DNA from: Flavobacterium sp. MDT1-60
GTDB lineage: Bacteria > Bacteroidota > Bacteroidia > Flavobacteriales > Flavobacteriaceae
DNA: 64,000 bases
Direction of reading: 5' to 3'
Assembly (NCBI RefSeq): GCF_014844035.1
Contig: NZ_CP062159.1
Coordinates: 682,001 to 746,000 of the forward strand
Each line of letters starts with the position of its first letter. Position 1 is the stretch's first letter. Positions 40,594 to 48,780 of this stretch are shown here, piece by piece. The notes under the pieces were generated by a model. The model was not told the origin of the DNA, did no database searches, and saw only the letters and a list, made by a program, of their open reading frames with translations. Made by a program: the position numbers and the translations under genes.

Positions 40594-42462
40594 TTATTTA
40601 ACAATCAACAAAGGTATCGAAATTTTATGTCTCAATTTGTCTACGGTTGTGCCAAAAAGAAGATCTTTTACTCCAGTGTGGCCGTGGGTTCCCATAACTA
40701 AAATATCAAAATTTCCTTGGTTGATAATCTTCGGAATCACACTGTTAGGTTTTCCAAAGCCAAGTTCTGTTTCTATCTTGAATCCCTTCTGCGAAAGCAT
40801 TTCTTTATATTCTAATAATAATTTTTCGTCGATAGTGGTTTCATGATCATCAACATTTCCTCCGTACATTAAGGCACCGACCGTTTCGACAATATGAATT
40901 AAGGTATATTGTGCGTTTATGCCGCCCAATTCAAATGCATTGTTTAGTGCTGCTTCGTCGGCCTTAGAAAAATCGACAGAAATTGCTATGTTTTTCTTAG
41001 TATACGTTTCTTTTGGTTGGTATTGTAATTTTAAATGGTGTGGAGAATGATTCTCAATATTCGATTTCGCTCTTGCAATAAATGGTTTGAATACAATATA
41101 AAGAAGCAATCCTAAGAATCCAAAGGCAAGCGGTACAACTGTAAACCAAAGAAACAAGGGATGATTAGAATTTTCAAGCCAGGAAGTGATCTCATCATAA
41201 ACCAATTTGGCATTCAACGAAACAATAATTAAAGCAATTAACCAGGCTGCAACCTGAGTGGTTTTAGAAATATGAAAACCTTTCATTTTGGTTTTATCGC
41301 TCACAAAATGAATAAGCGGAATAATCGCAAAGCCTAATTGCAAGCTCAAAATAACCTGACTTAAAATTAAAAGTTTTCCGGTTACGCTTTCACCATAAAT
41401 TAAAATCACAATAACAGCCGGAACAATGGCAATTAAGCGGGTAATAATACGACGAACCCAAGGCTGTATACGTAAATTCAAATAACCTTCCATCACTATT
41501 TGTCCTGCTAAAGTCCCCGTTACTGTTGAGCTTTGTCCAGCAGCAATCAGGGCAACGGCAAATAAAACAGGTGCCCATTTGGTTCCTAATAGCGGTTCTA
41601 AAAACTTGTGTGCATCCTGAATTTCTGCGACTTCAAACATTCCATTTCTATAAAATGTAGCTGCAGCCAAAATTAAAATGGCGGCATTTACAAAAAAGGC
41701 AAGATTTAAGGCGATTGTAGAATCGATGAAATTATACTTCAACGCTTGTTTGATTCCGGCTGGAGTTCTGTCAAATTTACGCGTTTGTACCAAAGAGGAA
41801 TGTAAATATAAATTGTGCGGCATTACAGTTGCACCGATAATACCGATTGCAATATATAAAGCGGCAGAACTTGGTATTGAAGGAACGAGTCCATAAATTA
41901 CTTTGTCAAGTTCCGGTTCAGCAAAAATCATTTCGAAAATGAAAGAGAATCCAATAATGGCAACCAAAACAATGATAAAAGCTTCCATTTTTCGGATGCC
42001 TTTATTAATTAGGAAAAGCAGTAAAAAAGTATCGAGAACCGTGATTAAAACACCTTCAATTAACGGAATATCAAAAAGAAGATTTATTCCGATTGCCATT
42101 CCTAAAACTTCGGCTAAATCACAAGCGGCGATAGCAATTTCGGCTAAAAAATATAATATATAATTGATCAGTTTAGAGTAAGTTTCCCTTGAAGCCTGGG
42201 CTAAGTCTCGTTGTGTTACGATTCCGAGTCTTGCACTTAAACTTTGAAGAAGTAAAGCCATTAAGTTACTCATTAGTAAAACCCAAAGTAAAGAATAGCC
42301 AAACTGACTTCCGCCCGCAATATCTGTTGCCCAGTTTCCGGGATCCATATAACCAACGCTTACCAGATATGCGGGGCCTAAAAAGGCTAATATTTTACGG
42401 AATCCTGTTTTTTTATGTTCTGTTGCAACCGATTGGTTAACTTCTTCTAAAGATTTGGTCAT
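40594..42462 (-). CDS. mntH: Nramp manganese transporter MntH fused to a UspA domain
   Basis: A 622-residue protein. Residues 1-430 are an Nramp transporter with the metal site D40-P-G-N43 in TM1 and A-T-V-M214-P-H216 in TM6, both complete, so proton-coupled Mn(II)/Fe(II) import is expected. Residues 489-622 are a universal stress protein domain ending G-T-H-G-H-T-G-V-K-D-L-L-F-G-T-T, which fits the ATP-binding pattern G-2x-G-9x-G-(S/T). The fused domain is cytoplasmic and may let ATP or stress regulate uptake. A full promoter and an MntR-like operator lie upstream, and mntR follows. Confidence 0.95.
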   Translation of the reverse strand: MTKSLEEVNQSVATEHKKTGFRKILAFLGPAYLVSVGYMDPGNWATDIAGGSQFGYSLLWVLLMSNLMALLLQSLSARLGIVTQRDLAQASRETYSKLINYILYFLAEIAIAACDLAEVLGMAIGINLLFDIPLIEGVLITVLDTFLLLFLINKGIRKMEAFIIVLVAIIGFSFIFEMIFAEPELDKVIYGLVPSIPSSAALYIAIGIIGATVMPHNLYLHSSLVQTRKFDRTPAGIKQALKYNFIDSTIALNLAFFVNAAILILAAATFYRNGMFEVAEIQDAHKFLEPLLGTKWAPVLFAVALIAAGQSSTVTGTLAGQIVMEGYLNLRIQPWVRRIITRLIAIVPAVIVILIYGESVTGKLLILSQVILSLQLGFAIIPLIHFVSDKTKMKGFHISKTTQVAAWLIALIIVSLNAKLVYDEITSWLENSNHPLFLWFTVVPLAFGFLGLLLYIVFKPFIARAKSNIENHSPHHLKLQYQPKETYTKKNIAISVDFSKADEAALNNAFELGGINAQYTLIHIVETVGALMYGGNVDDHETTIDEKLLLEYKEMLSQKGFKIETELGFGKPNSVIPKIINQGNFDILVMGTHGHTGVKDLLFGTTVDKLRHKISIPLLIVK

Positions 42463-42481
42463 TTTAAAAATGTTGTTTTAA

Positions 42482-42511
42482 CAAATGTATATAAAAATTA
42501 CATTCGCGCAA
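42482..42511 (-). promoter_or_regulatory. Complete Bacteroidota promoter for mntH
   Basis: On the minus strand TTG (42511-42509), 19-base spacer, TACATTTG (42489-42482), ending 19 bases before the mntH start. It lies within the short gap after the Fur-family gene, so mntH has its own promoter. Confidence 0.7.
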
Positions 42512-42518
42512 CAATATT

Positions 42519-42534
42519 TTTAGACGAGCCTAAA
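42519..42534. promoter_or_regulatory. MntR/DtxR-like operator upstream of mntH
   Basis: TTTAGACGAGCCTAAA is a near-palindrome with perfect TTTAG/CTAAA arms and a C-N2-G centre, resembling DtxR/MntR boxes (TTTAGGC...GCCTAAA). It lies 8 bases upstream of the -33 TTG of the mntH promoter and just inside the space after the Fur-family gene stop. The binding protein is probably the MntR encoded downstream. Confidence 0.6.
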
Positions 42535-42536
42535 TC

Positions 42537-42929
42537 TTATATGTTAGAATTAAAACAATTTGGACATATTCCTGACAATGTAAAGTTTATGTCATTCACT
42601 TTATAATTGTGCGGAATAATATAACTCGGCTTTACATTTTCAAGACAAGTTATTTCGAGACACTTTTCACAGCTGAAATGAGCGTGATTATGAATGTGAA
42701 CTCGCTGGGCATGATGATGGCATTTTGCGTATTTAATTGTTCCATCGAGGTCGACAATTTTATGGACAATATCGTCATTAACCAGACGGTCTAAGATTCT
42801 ATAAACGGTTACGCGATCACATAAACTTTCTATTTGTTTGTAAATCTCGGTGTGTGATAATGCAGTTTTGGTTTTCCCAAAAATCTCTAAAACGGCCGTC
42901 TTTGCTGTGGTGTTTCTCGTTGTTTTCAT
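42537..42929 (-). CDS. Fur family metalloregulator, probably Zur
   Basis: A 130-residue repressor. The winged helix domain (1-75) contains H-T-E-I-Y-K-Q-I and R-V-T-V-Y-R-I-L-D-R-L. The C-terminal part has the His-rich metal segment H-H-H-A-Q-R-V-H-I-H-N-H-A-H-F and two structural zinc pairs, C87-x2-C90 and C122-x2-C125. Zur is favoured over Fur by the divergent MerC-like gene and by the operator GCAACA-type palindrome between them, which differs from the TTTAGA iron box. Without a metal assay this is an inference. Confidence 0.85.
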   Translation of the reverse strand: MKTTRNTTAKTAVLEIFGKTKTALSHTEIYKQIESLCDRVTVYRILDRLVNDDIVHKIVDLDGTIKYAKCHHHAQRVHIHNHAHFSCEKCLEITCLENVKPSYIIPHNYKVNDINFTLSGICPNCFNSNI

Positions 42930-42950
42930 TTTTTAAAATAAAAAAATAAT

Positions 42951-42969
42951 AACGCAACATTGTTGCGTT
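42951..42969. promoter_or_regulatory. 9-1-9 palindromic operator, likely Zur box
   Basis: AACGCAACA-T-TGTTGCGTT is a perfect palindrome centred on T42960. Its right half contains the -33 TTG of the promoter for the MerC-like gene, so bound repressor would block RNA polymerase, and it lies 22 bases before the Fur-family gene, allowing autorepression. A second, looser copy TGCAA-N5-TTGCA is at 42990-43004, overlapping the end of the -7 box and the start of the leader. Confidence 0.7.
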
Positions 42970-42991
42970 TAATTTATTATGTATATATTTG
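42963..42991 (+). promoter_or_regulatory. Complete promoter for the MerC-like gene
   Basis: TTG (42963-42965), 18-base spacer, TATATTTG (42984-42991), matching the Bacteroidota consensus. The ATG follows 32 bases later at 43024. The -33 element is inside the 9-1-9 palindrome. Confidence 0.75.
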
Positions 42992-43023
42992 CAACAAAAT
43001 TGCATTAAGCAAATGTACATCAA

Positions 43024-43377
43024 ATGAAGAAAACTACAACACCTTTTTATGATATTTTAGGAATTTCAAGCGCGACGATTTGTTTGGTGCATTGTTTGCT
43101 TTTTCCGCTTTTAACCATTCTACCTTTGGGACTAAATCACAATCCTTTTATTGATTTGCTTTTCGCTATGGTTGGACTTTTTGCAATTCTTAAAATTATA
43201 AAAAAATCGGGACTTTTAATAGCCACAATTTTGGTTGTTTCTATGATGTTGATTTGGATCAGTGTTTTAAGTGAAATCATTTTAGATATTCATCTCGATC
43301 TGATTTTTATTGGAGGAATCGGAATGATCATAGGGCATTTACTTAATTATAAATCGCATAAGAGTAAAAATCATTAA
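43024..43377 (+). CDS. MerC domain membrane protein
   Basis: A 117-residue inner-membrane protein with four hydrophobic helices. The first begins I-S-S-A-T-I-C-L-V-H-C-L-L-F-P, with the C-x3-C pair of MerC. Other helices are near 42-56, 63-80 and 87-107, and the tail is basic and His-containing (Y-K-S-H-K-S-K-N-H). MerC moves Hg(II) in mer operons, but no mer genes are here. In Bacteroidota MerC-like proteins often sit beside Fur-family genes, and the promoter overlaps a Zur-like operator, so zinc movement is more likely. Confidence 0.85.
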   Translation: MKKTTTPFYDILGISSATICLVHCLLFPLLTILPLGLNHNPFIDLLFAMVGLFAILKIIKKSGLLIATILVVSMMLIWISVLSEIILDIHLDLIFIGGIGMIIGHLLNYKSHKSKNH

Positions 43378-43388
43378 TAAATACAGTT

Positions 43389-44303
43389 ATGATACAACAA
43401 AAATATTTTGAGGTAATCATTGTGGGAGGAAGTTACAGCGGACTTTCAGCGGCGATGAGTTTAGGGCGTTCCTTACGTCAGATTTTGGTTATTGATAGTG
43501 GTTTGCCTTGCAACAGACAAACGCCGCACTCTCATAATTTTATTACGCAGGATGGTGAAGTGCCGGCTGTCATTTCGGCGACAGCCAGATTACAAGTAGA
43601 CTTTTATAAAACAGTTCAGTTTTTTAACGGACTTGCTATCCAGGCTAATACAACCAAAGAAGGTTTCGAAATCAAAACAGACTCAGGTGAAATTTTTACC
43701 TCTAAAAAAGTATTATTTGCAACTGGAGTAAAAGATCTGCTTCCGAAAATTAAAGGTTTAGCCGAATGCTGGGGAATTTCAGTATTACATTGTCCGTATT
43801 GCCATGGTTATGAGGTTAAAACGGAGAAAACAGCTATTATTGCTAATGGCGAAATGGCTTTTGAATATGCAAAACTGATTTCGAATTGGACAAAAGATTT
43901 AAGATTGCTGACCAATGGAAAATCAACTTTGACATCGGAACAAAGGAAAATTCTTCAAAAGCATGAAATCGAAATCATTGAAGACGAAATTGAATCTTTA
44001 GAACATGAAAACGGAAATATTAAACAAGTAGTCTTTAAAAACCAATCAAAAGCGGCCGTTAAAGCGATTTATTTCAGGCCTCCGTTCAAACAACATTGTT
44101 CTTTGCCGGAATCTTTAGGTTGTGAATTGACAGAACAAGGCTTGATCAAAGTTGATATAATGCAGAAAACAAGTATTCCCGGAGTTTATGCAAGTGGTGA
44201 TTGTGTCATTCAGGCAAGATCTGTGGCGATGGCGGTTTCTTCAGGCTCATTTGCGGGTGCTTCTATCAATAAAGAACTTATTGATGAAGTTTTTAATATT
44301 TGA
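43389..44303 (+). CDS. Thioredoxin-reductase-like FAD-dependent oxidoreductase
   Basis: A 304-residue flavoprotein. FAD-binding marks are I-I-V-G-G-S-Y-S-G-L-S-A-A near 10-22, A-T-G-V-K-D near 111-116 and P-G-V-Y-A-S-G-D-C near 266. The redox pair is C-P-Y-C (C135/C138) followed by H-G-Y-E, as in this subgroup. The usual second nucleotide loop G-x-G-x-x-A is replaced by A-N-G-E-M-A, so NADPH binding may be altered and an alternative electron donor is possible. It starts 11 bases after the MerC-like gene and is likely under the same promoter. A terminator follows. Confidence 0.88.
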   Translation: MIQQKYFEVIIVGGSYSGLSAAMSLGRSLRQILVIDSGLPCNRQTPHSHNFITQDGEVPAVISATARLQVDFYKTVQFFNGLAIQANTTKEGFEIKTDSGEIFTSKKVLFATGVKDLLPKIKGLAECWGISVLHCPYCHGYEVKTEKTAIIANGEMAFEYAKLISNWTKDLRLLTNGKSTLTSEQRKILQKHEIEIIEDEIESLEHENGNIKQVVFKNQSKAAVKAIYFRPPFKQHCSLPESLGCELTEQGLIKVDIMQKTSIPGVYASGDCVIQARSVAMAVSSGSFAGASINKELIDEVFNI

Positions 44304-44336
44304 AACTTGTCGGATTTAGTAAGTTTTTTGTGTAGC

Positions 44337-44354
44337 CCCTAGCTTCAGCTAGGG
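44337..44354. repeat. Short perfect hairpin
   Basis: CCCTAGCT and AGCTAGGG form an 8-bp stem with a 2-nt loop, just upstream of the long terminator at 44372-44420. A related hairpin, CCAGCT-AA-AGCTGG, is on the far side at 44440-44453, so the region is a nested palindrome. Confidence 0.6.
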
Positions 44355-44371
44355 AAGTAACGTGCTAATTG

Positions 44372-44420
44372 AAAAAGGGGCTTTAGCCAAATTTTGCAGA
44401 TTTGGCTAAAGCCCCTTTTT
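44372..44420. terminator. Strong bidirectional terminator, 21-bp stem
   Basis: Perfect arms 44372-44392 and 44400-44420 with a 7-nt loop (core GGGGCTTTAGCC), A-run before and T-run after. It ends the MerC-like/flavoprotein unit and isolates the TonB receptor gene downstream. Confidence 0.88.
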
Positions 44421-44552
44421 GTTTTCGCTATATCTTCATCCAGCTAAAGCTGGGCACTATTCAAGCAGAGATAAAAACAAAAATCTAACATATTGATTTA
44501 AATTGATTTAAAATTTTTAGTTTTAGAATCATTATTTATCAAATTTAATTTT

Positions 44553-44560
44553 TAGTTTTG
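44553..44560 (+). promoter_or_regulatory. Putative -7 promoter element for the TonB-dependent receptor gene
   Basis: TAGTTTTG fits TAnnTTTG and ends 21 bases before the ATG at 44582. It lies inside TTTAG-N6-CTAAA, a loose relative of the metal-box half-sites elsewhere in the window. Confidence 0.35.
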
Positions 44561-44581
44561 TCTAAATTTAATTTTACAATA

Positions 44582-46843
44582 ATGAAAAATTCAATAGTAA
44601 TATTGATTCTGTTTACTTTACAATTTTCTTATGCGCAGGAAAGTACCACTATTTCTGGTTTTGTTTCTGGCGAAGGAAGAAAAATACAAGCCGCGAATGT
44701 GCATTTATTAGGCACGAAACATAAAGCAGTTACGGATAGTTTAGGTTATTATTTCTTAGAAAATGTTGTTGTTGGAAATTACACTCTTCAGGTTTCTCAG
44801 ATGGGGTTTCAAACTTTAAAAAAGAAAATTCAAGTAATAAAAGATTCCATTCAATCGTATGATTTTGAATTGACTGACAATGAAAATCAACTTAATGAAG
44901 TTGTGGTTTCCGGAACTTTAAAAGCAGTAAAACGATTGGAAAGTGCTGTTCCGGTTGAAGTTTATTCACCCGTTTTCTTCAGGAAAAACCCGACACCAAG
45001 TATTTACGAAGCACTTCAAAACATCAATGGCGTTCGGCCACAGCTTAATTGTGGCGTCTGTAATACGGGCGATATTCACATCAACGGTTTGGAAGGACCG
45101 TATACTTTGGTTTTAATTGATGGAATGCCAATTGTGAGCAGTCTTTCAACGGTTTATGGATTATCGGGAATTCCCAACTCGTTGGTTGAACGAATTGAAA
45201 TCGTAAAAGGCCCGGCTTCGTCTTTATACGGAAGTGAGGCAGTTGGTGGTCTAATCAATATTATCACTAAAAACCCAACGAATGCTCCGGTTTTTGCTGC
45301 CGATGTTTTTACAACAACCTACTTAGAAACCAATGTTGATTTGGGAATGAAATTCAATCCAACCAAAAAATCGACTACACTTTTAGGAATCAATTATTTC
45401 GGTTATAATCAGGTAATAGATAAAGACAAAGACAATTTTACCGACGTTACTTTGTCTGAACGAATTTCGGTTTTTAATAAATGGAGTTTTCTGCGAAATA
45501 ATAACAGACTATTTACCATCGCAGCTCGCGGAATGTATGAAGATCGTTGGGGTGGAGATGTGCGTTGGGAGAAAAAATACCGCGGTGGTGACGAAATTTA
45601 TGGAGAAAGCATATACACAAAAAGAGGTGAATTAATTGGAAGTTATCAGTTGCCTTTTGAAGAAAAATTAATGCTTTCGTTTTCCGGAAATGTTCATTAT
45701 CAGGATAGTCGTTATGGAACAACATCTTATATCGCGAATCAGAAAATTGGATTTTTACAATTGACCTGGGATAAAAAGCTTGGAAGAAACGATTTGCTTG
45801 CCGGAATTGCGAATCGTTATTCGTATTATGACGACAATACAACCGCGACAAAAGAAGCGGAAAATACCTGGCTGCCCGGAATTTTTGTTCAGGATGAAAT
45901 TACGCTTTCACCGAAAAGTCAGGTTTTGCTTGGAATGCGGTATGATTATAACTCGATTCATGGTTCGATTTATACGCCGAGAGTCGCTTATCGATGGAAG
46001 AAAAATGAAAATACGATTTTCAGATTGAATGCCGGAACCGGATTTCGTGTCGTGAATTTATTTACCGAAGATCACGCCGCCCTTACAGGTTCTCGCGATG
46101 TTGTAATTAAGAATGACTTGAAACCGGAGCAATCTGTAAATGCGAATCTGAATTACATTCAAAAAATAAACTTTGGGAACGGAACTTTTATCGGAATTGA
46201 AACGACTGCTTTTTATACCAGATTCAGTAATAAAATCATTTCTGATTATGAAACGGATCCGAACAAAATCATCTATGATAATATCAATGGTTATGCGATA
46301 AGCCAGGGAATCAGCACGAACGTTGATGTTAATTTTCCTTCGGGATTAAAAATGATTTTGGGAGCTACTGTTTTAGATAATAAAAATGTAGAAAACGGAA
46401 TTTCAGAAAGACCTTTTTTAACGGAAAATTTTACCGCAACCTGGAGTGTTTCGTATAAAATAGAATCCTTAAATTTATTGGTGGATTATACCGGAAATGT
46501 TTACAGTCCGATGAATTTGCCTTTGTTGAGCGAATTAGATCCAAGAAGTCCGAAATCCCCTTGGTTTAGTATTCAGAATATTCAATTTACCTATTTTGGA
46601 TGGAAGAATTTTGAGCTTTATGGCGGCATTAAGAATCTGTTGAATTTTACACCAATGCAGAAGAATCCGTTTTTGATTTCGAGAACGAAAGATCCTTTTG
46701 ATAAAAATGTACAATATGATTCGGCTGGAAAAGTTTTAGTAACACCAGATAATCCGTACGGCTTGACTTTTGATACAACTTATGTTTATGGGCAAAACCA
46801 GTCGATTCGTGGGTTTTTTGGGTTGCGATATACTTTGAGATAA
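44582..46843 (+). CDS. TonB-dependent outer membrane receptor with carboxypeptidase-like N-terminal domain
   Basis: A 753-residue receptor from ATG 44582, whose signal peptide ends S-Y-A-Q (16-19). Residues 22-100 form the carboxypeptidase-regulatory-like domain (I-S-G-F-V-S-G-E-G). The plug is near 115-230 (N-G-V-R-P, H-I-N-G-L-E-G-P-Y, V-L-I-D-G-M-P, E-I-V-K-G-P-A-S-S-L-Y-G) and the rest is the 22-strand barrel ending F-G-L-R-Y-T-L-R. The plug carries a C-x-x-C pair (C157, C160) in L-N-C-G-V-C-N-T-G. Its neighbours suggest a metal or metallophore as substrate, possibly zinc; the substrate is not provable here. Confidence 0.9.
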   Translation: MKNSIVILILFTLQFSYAQESTTISGFVSGEGRKIQAANVHLLGTKHKAVTDSLGYYFLENVVVGNYTLQVSQMGFQTLKKKIQVIKDSIQSYDFELTDNENQLNEVVVSGTLKAVKRLESAVPVEVYSPVFFRKNPTPSIYEALQNINGVRPQLNCGVCNTGDIHINGLEGPYTLVLIDGMPIVSSLSTVYGLSGIPNSLVERIEIVKGPASSLYGSEAVGGLINIITKNPTNAPVFAADVFTTTYLETNVDLGMKFNPTKKSTTLLGINYFGYNQVIDKDKDNFTDVTLSERISVFNKWSFLRNNNRLFTIAARGMYEDRWGGDVRWEKKYRGGDEIYGESIYTKRGELIGSYQLPFEEKLMLSFSGNVHYQDSRYGTTSYIANQKIGFLQLTWDKKLGRNDLLAGIANRYSYYDDNTTATKEAENTWLPGIFVQDEITLSPKSQVLLGMRYDYNSIHGSIYTPRVAYRWKKNENTIFRLNAGTGFRVVNLFTEDHAALTGSRDVVIKNDLKPEQSVNANLNYIQKINFGNGTFIGIETTAFYTRFSNKIISDYETDPNKIIYDNINGYAISQGISTNVDVNFPSGLKMILGATVLDNKNVENGISERPFLTENFTATWSVSYKIESLNLLVDYTGNVYSPMNLPLLSELDPRSPKSPWFSIQNIQFTYFGWKNFELYGGIKNLLNFTPMQKNPFLISRTKDPFDKNVQYDSAGKVLVTPDNPYGLTFDTTYVYGQNQSIRGFFGLRYTLR

Positions 46844-46853
46844 AAATGTTTTA

Positions 46854-46914
46854 TGCCACGAATTGCATGAATTAGCACAAATTGAATTCGTAAAAATTGG
46901 TGTAATTAGTGGCA
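46854..46914. repeat. Intergenic palindrome, GCCACGAATT family
   Basis: TGCCACGAATT (46854-46864) and AATTAGTGGCA (46904-46914) pair at 10 of 11 positions. The word is shared with the palindrome at 20081-20147. It lies in the gap between the TonB receptor and thioredoxin genes. Confidence 0.55.
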
Positions 46915-46972
46915 AACCTTTTTTAAAATAATCCTTTTAATCTGTGAAATCTGTGGCAAAAGAAAAAAACGA

Positions 46973-47437
46973 ATGAAAAAGCTAGCAATACTTATCTTCT
47001 TTTTTGGAATTACTTCAAATGGATTCTGCCAACTTCAAAGCAGATCCTTTGAAGCAATGGATAGTTTACAGCAAATTCAAAAGCGGAAAATAATCGTTTT
47101 TATTCATACCGATTGGTGTCAGTATTGCCAAAAAATGAAAAGTACAACTTTTAAAAATCCGGAAATTATTCAAAGTTTGAATTCGGATTTCTATCTTATT
47201 GATTTTAATGCCGAGGAAAAACGCGATATCAAATTTAATGATCAGCTGTTTAAATATCAGCCTTCCGGAAATAATGTTGGTATTCATGAATTAGCGTTGC
47301 AACTCGGAACAATGAACAACCAAATTGTTTATCCGGTTTTATGTGTTTTGAATGAGAAAAACGAAATCATTCTGCAATACAATAATTATCTAAGTCCAAA
47401 AGATTTTAAACTTCTTTTAGAAAAGTTGAAAGAATAA
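46973..47437 (+). CDS. Exported thioredoxin-like protein
   Basis: A 154-residue protein with a signal peptide ending near N-G-F-C-Q (19-20). The thioredoxin fold has F-I-H-T-D-W-C-Q-Y-C-Q-K-M (C49/C52) and the cis-proline stretch I-V-Y-P-V-L-C-V-L. C-Q-Y-C differs from the C-G-P-C of thioredoxin and suits periplasmic disulfide or cytochrome maturation work. It lies downstream of the TonB receptor gene in the same direction but across a palindrome, so it may share its physiological role without sharing a transcript. The lycopene cyclase gene starts 18 bases after its stop. Confidence 0.87.
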   Translation: MKKLAILIFFFGITSNGFCQLQSRSFEAMDSLQQIQKRKIIVFIHTDWCQYCQKMKSTTFKNPEIIQSLNSDFYLIDFNAEEKRDIKFNDQLFKYQPSGNNVGIHELALQLGTMNNQIVYPVLCVLNEKNEIILQYNNYLSPKDFKLLLEKLKE

Positions 47438-47444
47438 AATTCCT

Positions 47445-47452
47445 TATTTTTG
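47445..47452 (+). promoter_or_regulatory. Putative -7 element for the lycopene cyclase gene
   Basis: TATTTTTG fits TAnnTTTG and ends only 3 bases before the ATG at 47456. If used, transcription would start at or just inside the coding sequence, giving a leaderless mRNA. The match could also be chance. Confidence 0.25.
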
Positions 47453-47455
47453 AGA

Positions 47456-48619
47456 ATGAATTCTTCGCAAATAAAACATTTCAACTACGTTTTTACCGGA
47501 TCGGGCTTGGCTTCTTTGATGACCGTTTACAAAATGGTTTTATCCGGGAGATTTGCTGATCAATCTATTTTGCTTTTAGATGAAAATCAAAAGAAAACCA
47601 ATGACAGAACCTGGTGTTTTTGGGCAAAAGAAGATACAGTCTGGGATTCGATCATCTCCAAAAAATGGGATGTGGCTTTGTTTGCCAATGAAGATTTCAA
47701 AAGAGATTTGGACTTAACGCCTTATCAATACAATCAAATTCGGGGAATTGATTTTTATAACTTTGTTTTTGAAGCCATTTCTAAAGAATCTAACATTACT
47801 TTTTTAAAGGAAAAAGTAACCGATATAAATGAACTCGAAACTCATGTTTTTGTTGGTACCGAGGAAAACAGATATACTTGTGACTATTTATTCAACAGTA
47901 TTTATACCAAGGCTTTCTTCGAAAGACAAACAAAATATCCGGTTTTGCAACAGCATTTTGTGGGTTGGTTTGTGAAAACTGAAGAAGAGATTTTCAATCC
48001 TGAACAAGCGACATTTATGGATTTTTCAGTTGAACAAAGAGGGAATACAAGATTTATGTATGTTTTGCCAACATCTAAAACGGAAGCTTTGATTGAATAT
48101 ACACTGTTTTCTGAAAAGCTTCTGCTGAAAGAAGAATATGAAAATGAGATTCAGCTTTATCTTAAGAAACTCGGGGCTGATAAATTTGAAATTCTGGAAA
48201 AGGAGCAGGGAAGTATTCCAATGACTTCACATCCTTTTTGGAAGAAAAACACCAAAAGAGTCCTGAATATTGGAACTGCCGGCGGATGGACCAAAGGAAG
48301 TACCGGTTATACATTTAGAAATTCGGATAAAAAATCTTCGGAATTAGTAGAATTTCTTCATTCTTCGACTTCGCTTAGCATGACAACCTTTCATAAAAAG
48401 AACCGATTTTGGTTTTATGATTTACTGCTTTTGAATATACTGTACCGTCATAATGAATTGGGAAGCGGTATTTTTTCTTCTTTATTCCGAAAAGGAAATA
48501 CGAAGTTAATTTTTAAATTTTTGGATGAAGAAACTAGTTTGTTTGAAGATGCTAAAGTTATTTTAAAGTGTCCAAAAATGCCATTTATTAAAGCTTTGTT
48601 TCGAGTTTTATTCAAATAG
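47456..48619 (+). CDS. crtY: Lycopene cyclase (CrtY type)
   Basis: A 387-residue flavoprotein from ATG 47456; a TTG two codons earlier is less likely. It begins with a dinucleotide-binding loop F-T-G-S-G-L-A-S-L-M (G15-x-G17), followed by L-L-L-D-E-N-Q-K-K-T-N-D-R-T-W-C-F-W, the Bacteroidota lycopene cyclase hallmark, and G-T-A-G-G-W-T-K-G-S-T-G-Y-T-F near 272. It cyclises the ends of lycopene to beta-carotene for the zeaxanthin-type pigments of these bacteria. No other crt gene is nearby, so the pathway is dispersed in this genome. Confidence 0.92.
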   Translation: MNSSQIKHFNYVFTGSGLASLMTVYKMVLSGRFADQSILLLDENQKKTNDRTWCFWAKEDTVWDSIISKKWDVALFANEDFKRDLDLTPYQYNQIRGIDFYNFVFEAISKESNITFLKEKVTDINELETHVFVGTEENRYTCDYLFNSIYTKAFFERQTKYPVLQQHFVGWFVKTEEEIFNPEQATFMDFSVEQRGNTRFMYVLPTSKTEALIEYTLFSEKLLLKEEYENEIQLYLKKLGADKFEILEKEQGSIPMTSHPFWKKNTKRVLNIGTAGGWTKGSTGYTFRNSDKKSSELVEFLHSSTSLSMTTFHKKNRFWFYDLLLLNILYRHNELGSGIFSSLFRKGNTKLIFKFLDEETSLFEDAKVILKCPKMPFIKALFRVLFK

Positions 48620-48740
48620 GAATGAATTTATAAAGCTCTGATTCTGACTTTCGACTTTCCTACTTTAAAACTTTCGACTTTTCCAATCGAACTATAACAA
48701 AACTTTATACTTCAAATTAAGTAGTTGCGAGTAAACTTTG

Positions 48741-48748
48741 TAACTTTG
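48741..48748 (+). promoter_or_regulatory. Putative -7 promoter element for the bacilliredoxin gene
   Basis: TAACTTTG fits TAnnTTTG and lies 32 bases before the ATG at 48781. A TTG is present upstream but at only 13 bases, shorter than usual. Confidence 0.45.
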
Positions 48749-48780
48749 CAGTTCAAAAGTAAAATTTAAAAATCAAAAAT

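Noticed and set aside
43024..43377. Mercury resistance locus
   Set aside because: There is no MerA, MerR or MerP; the flavoprotein lacks the MerA features, and the operator is Zur-like.
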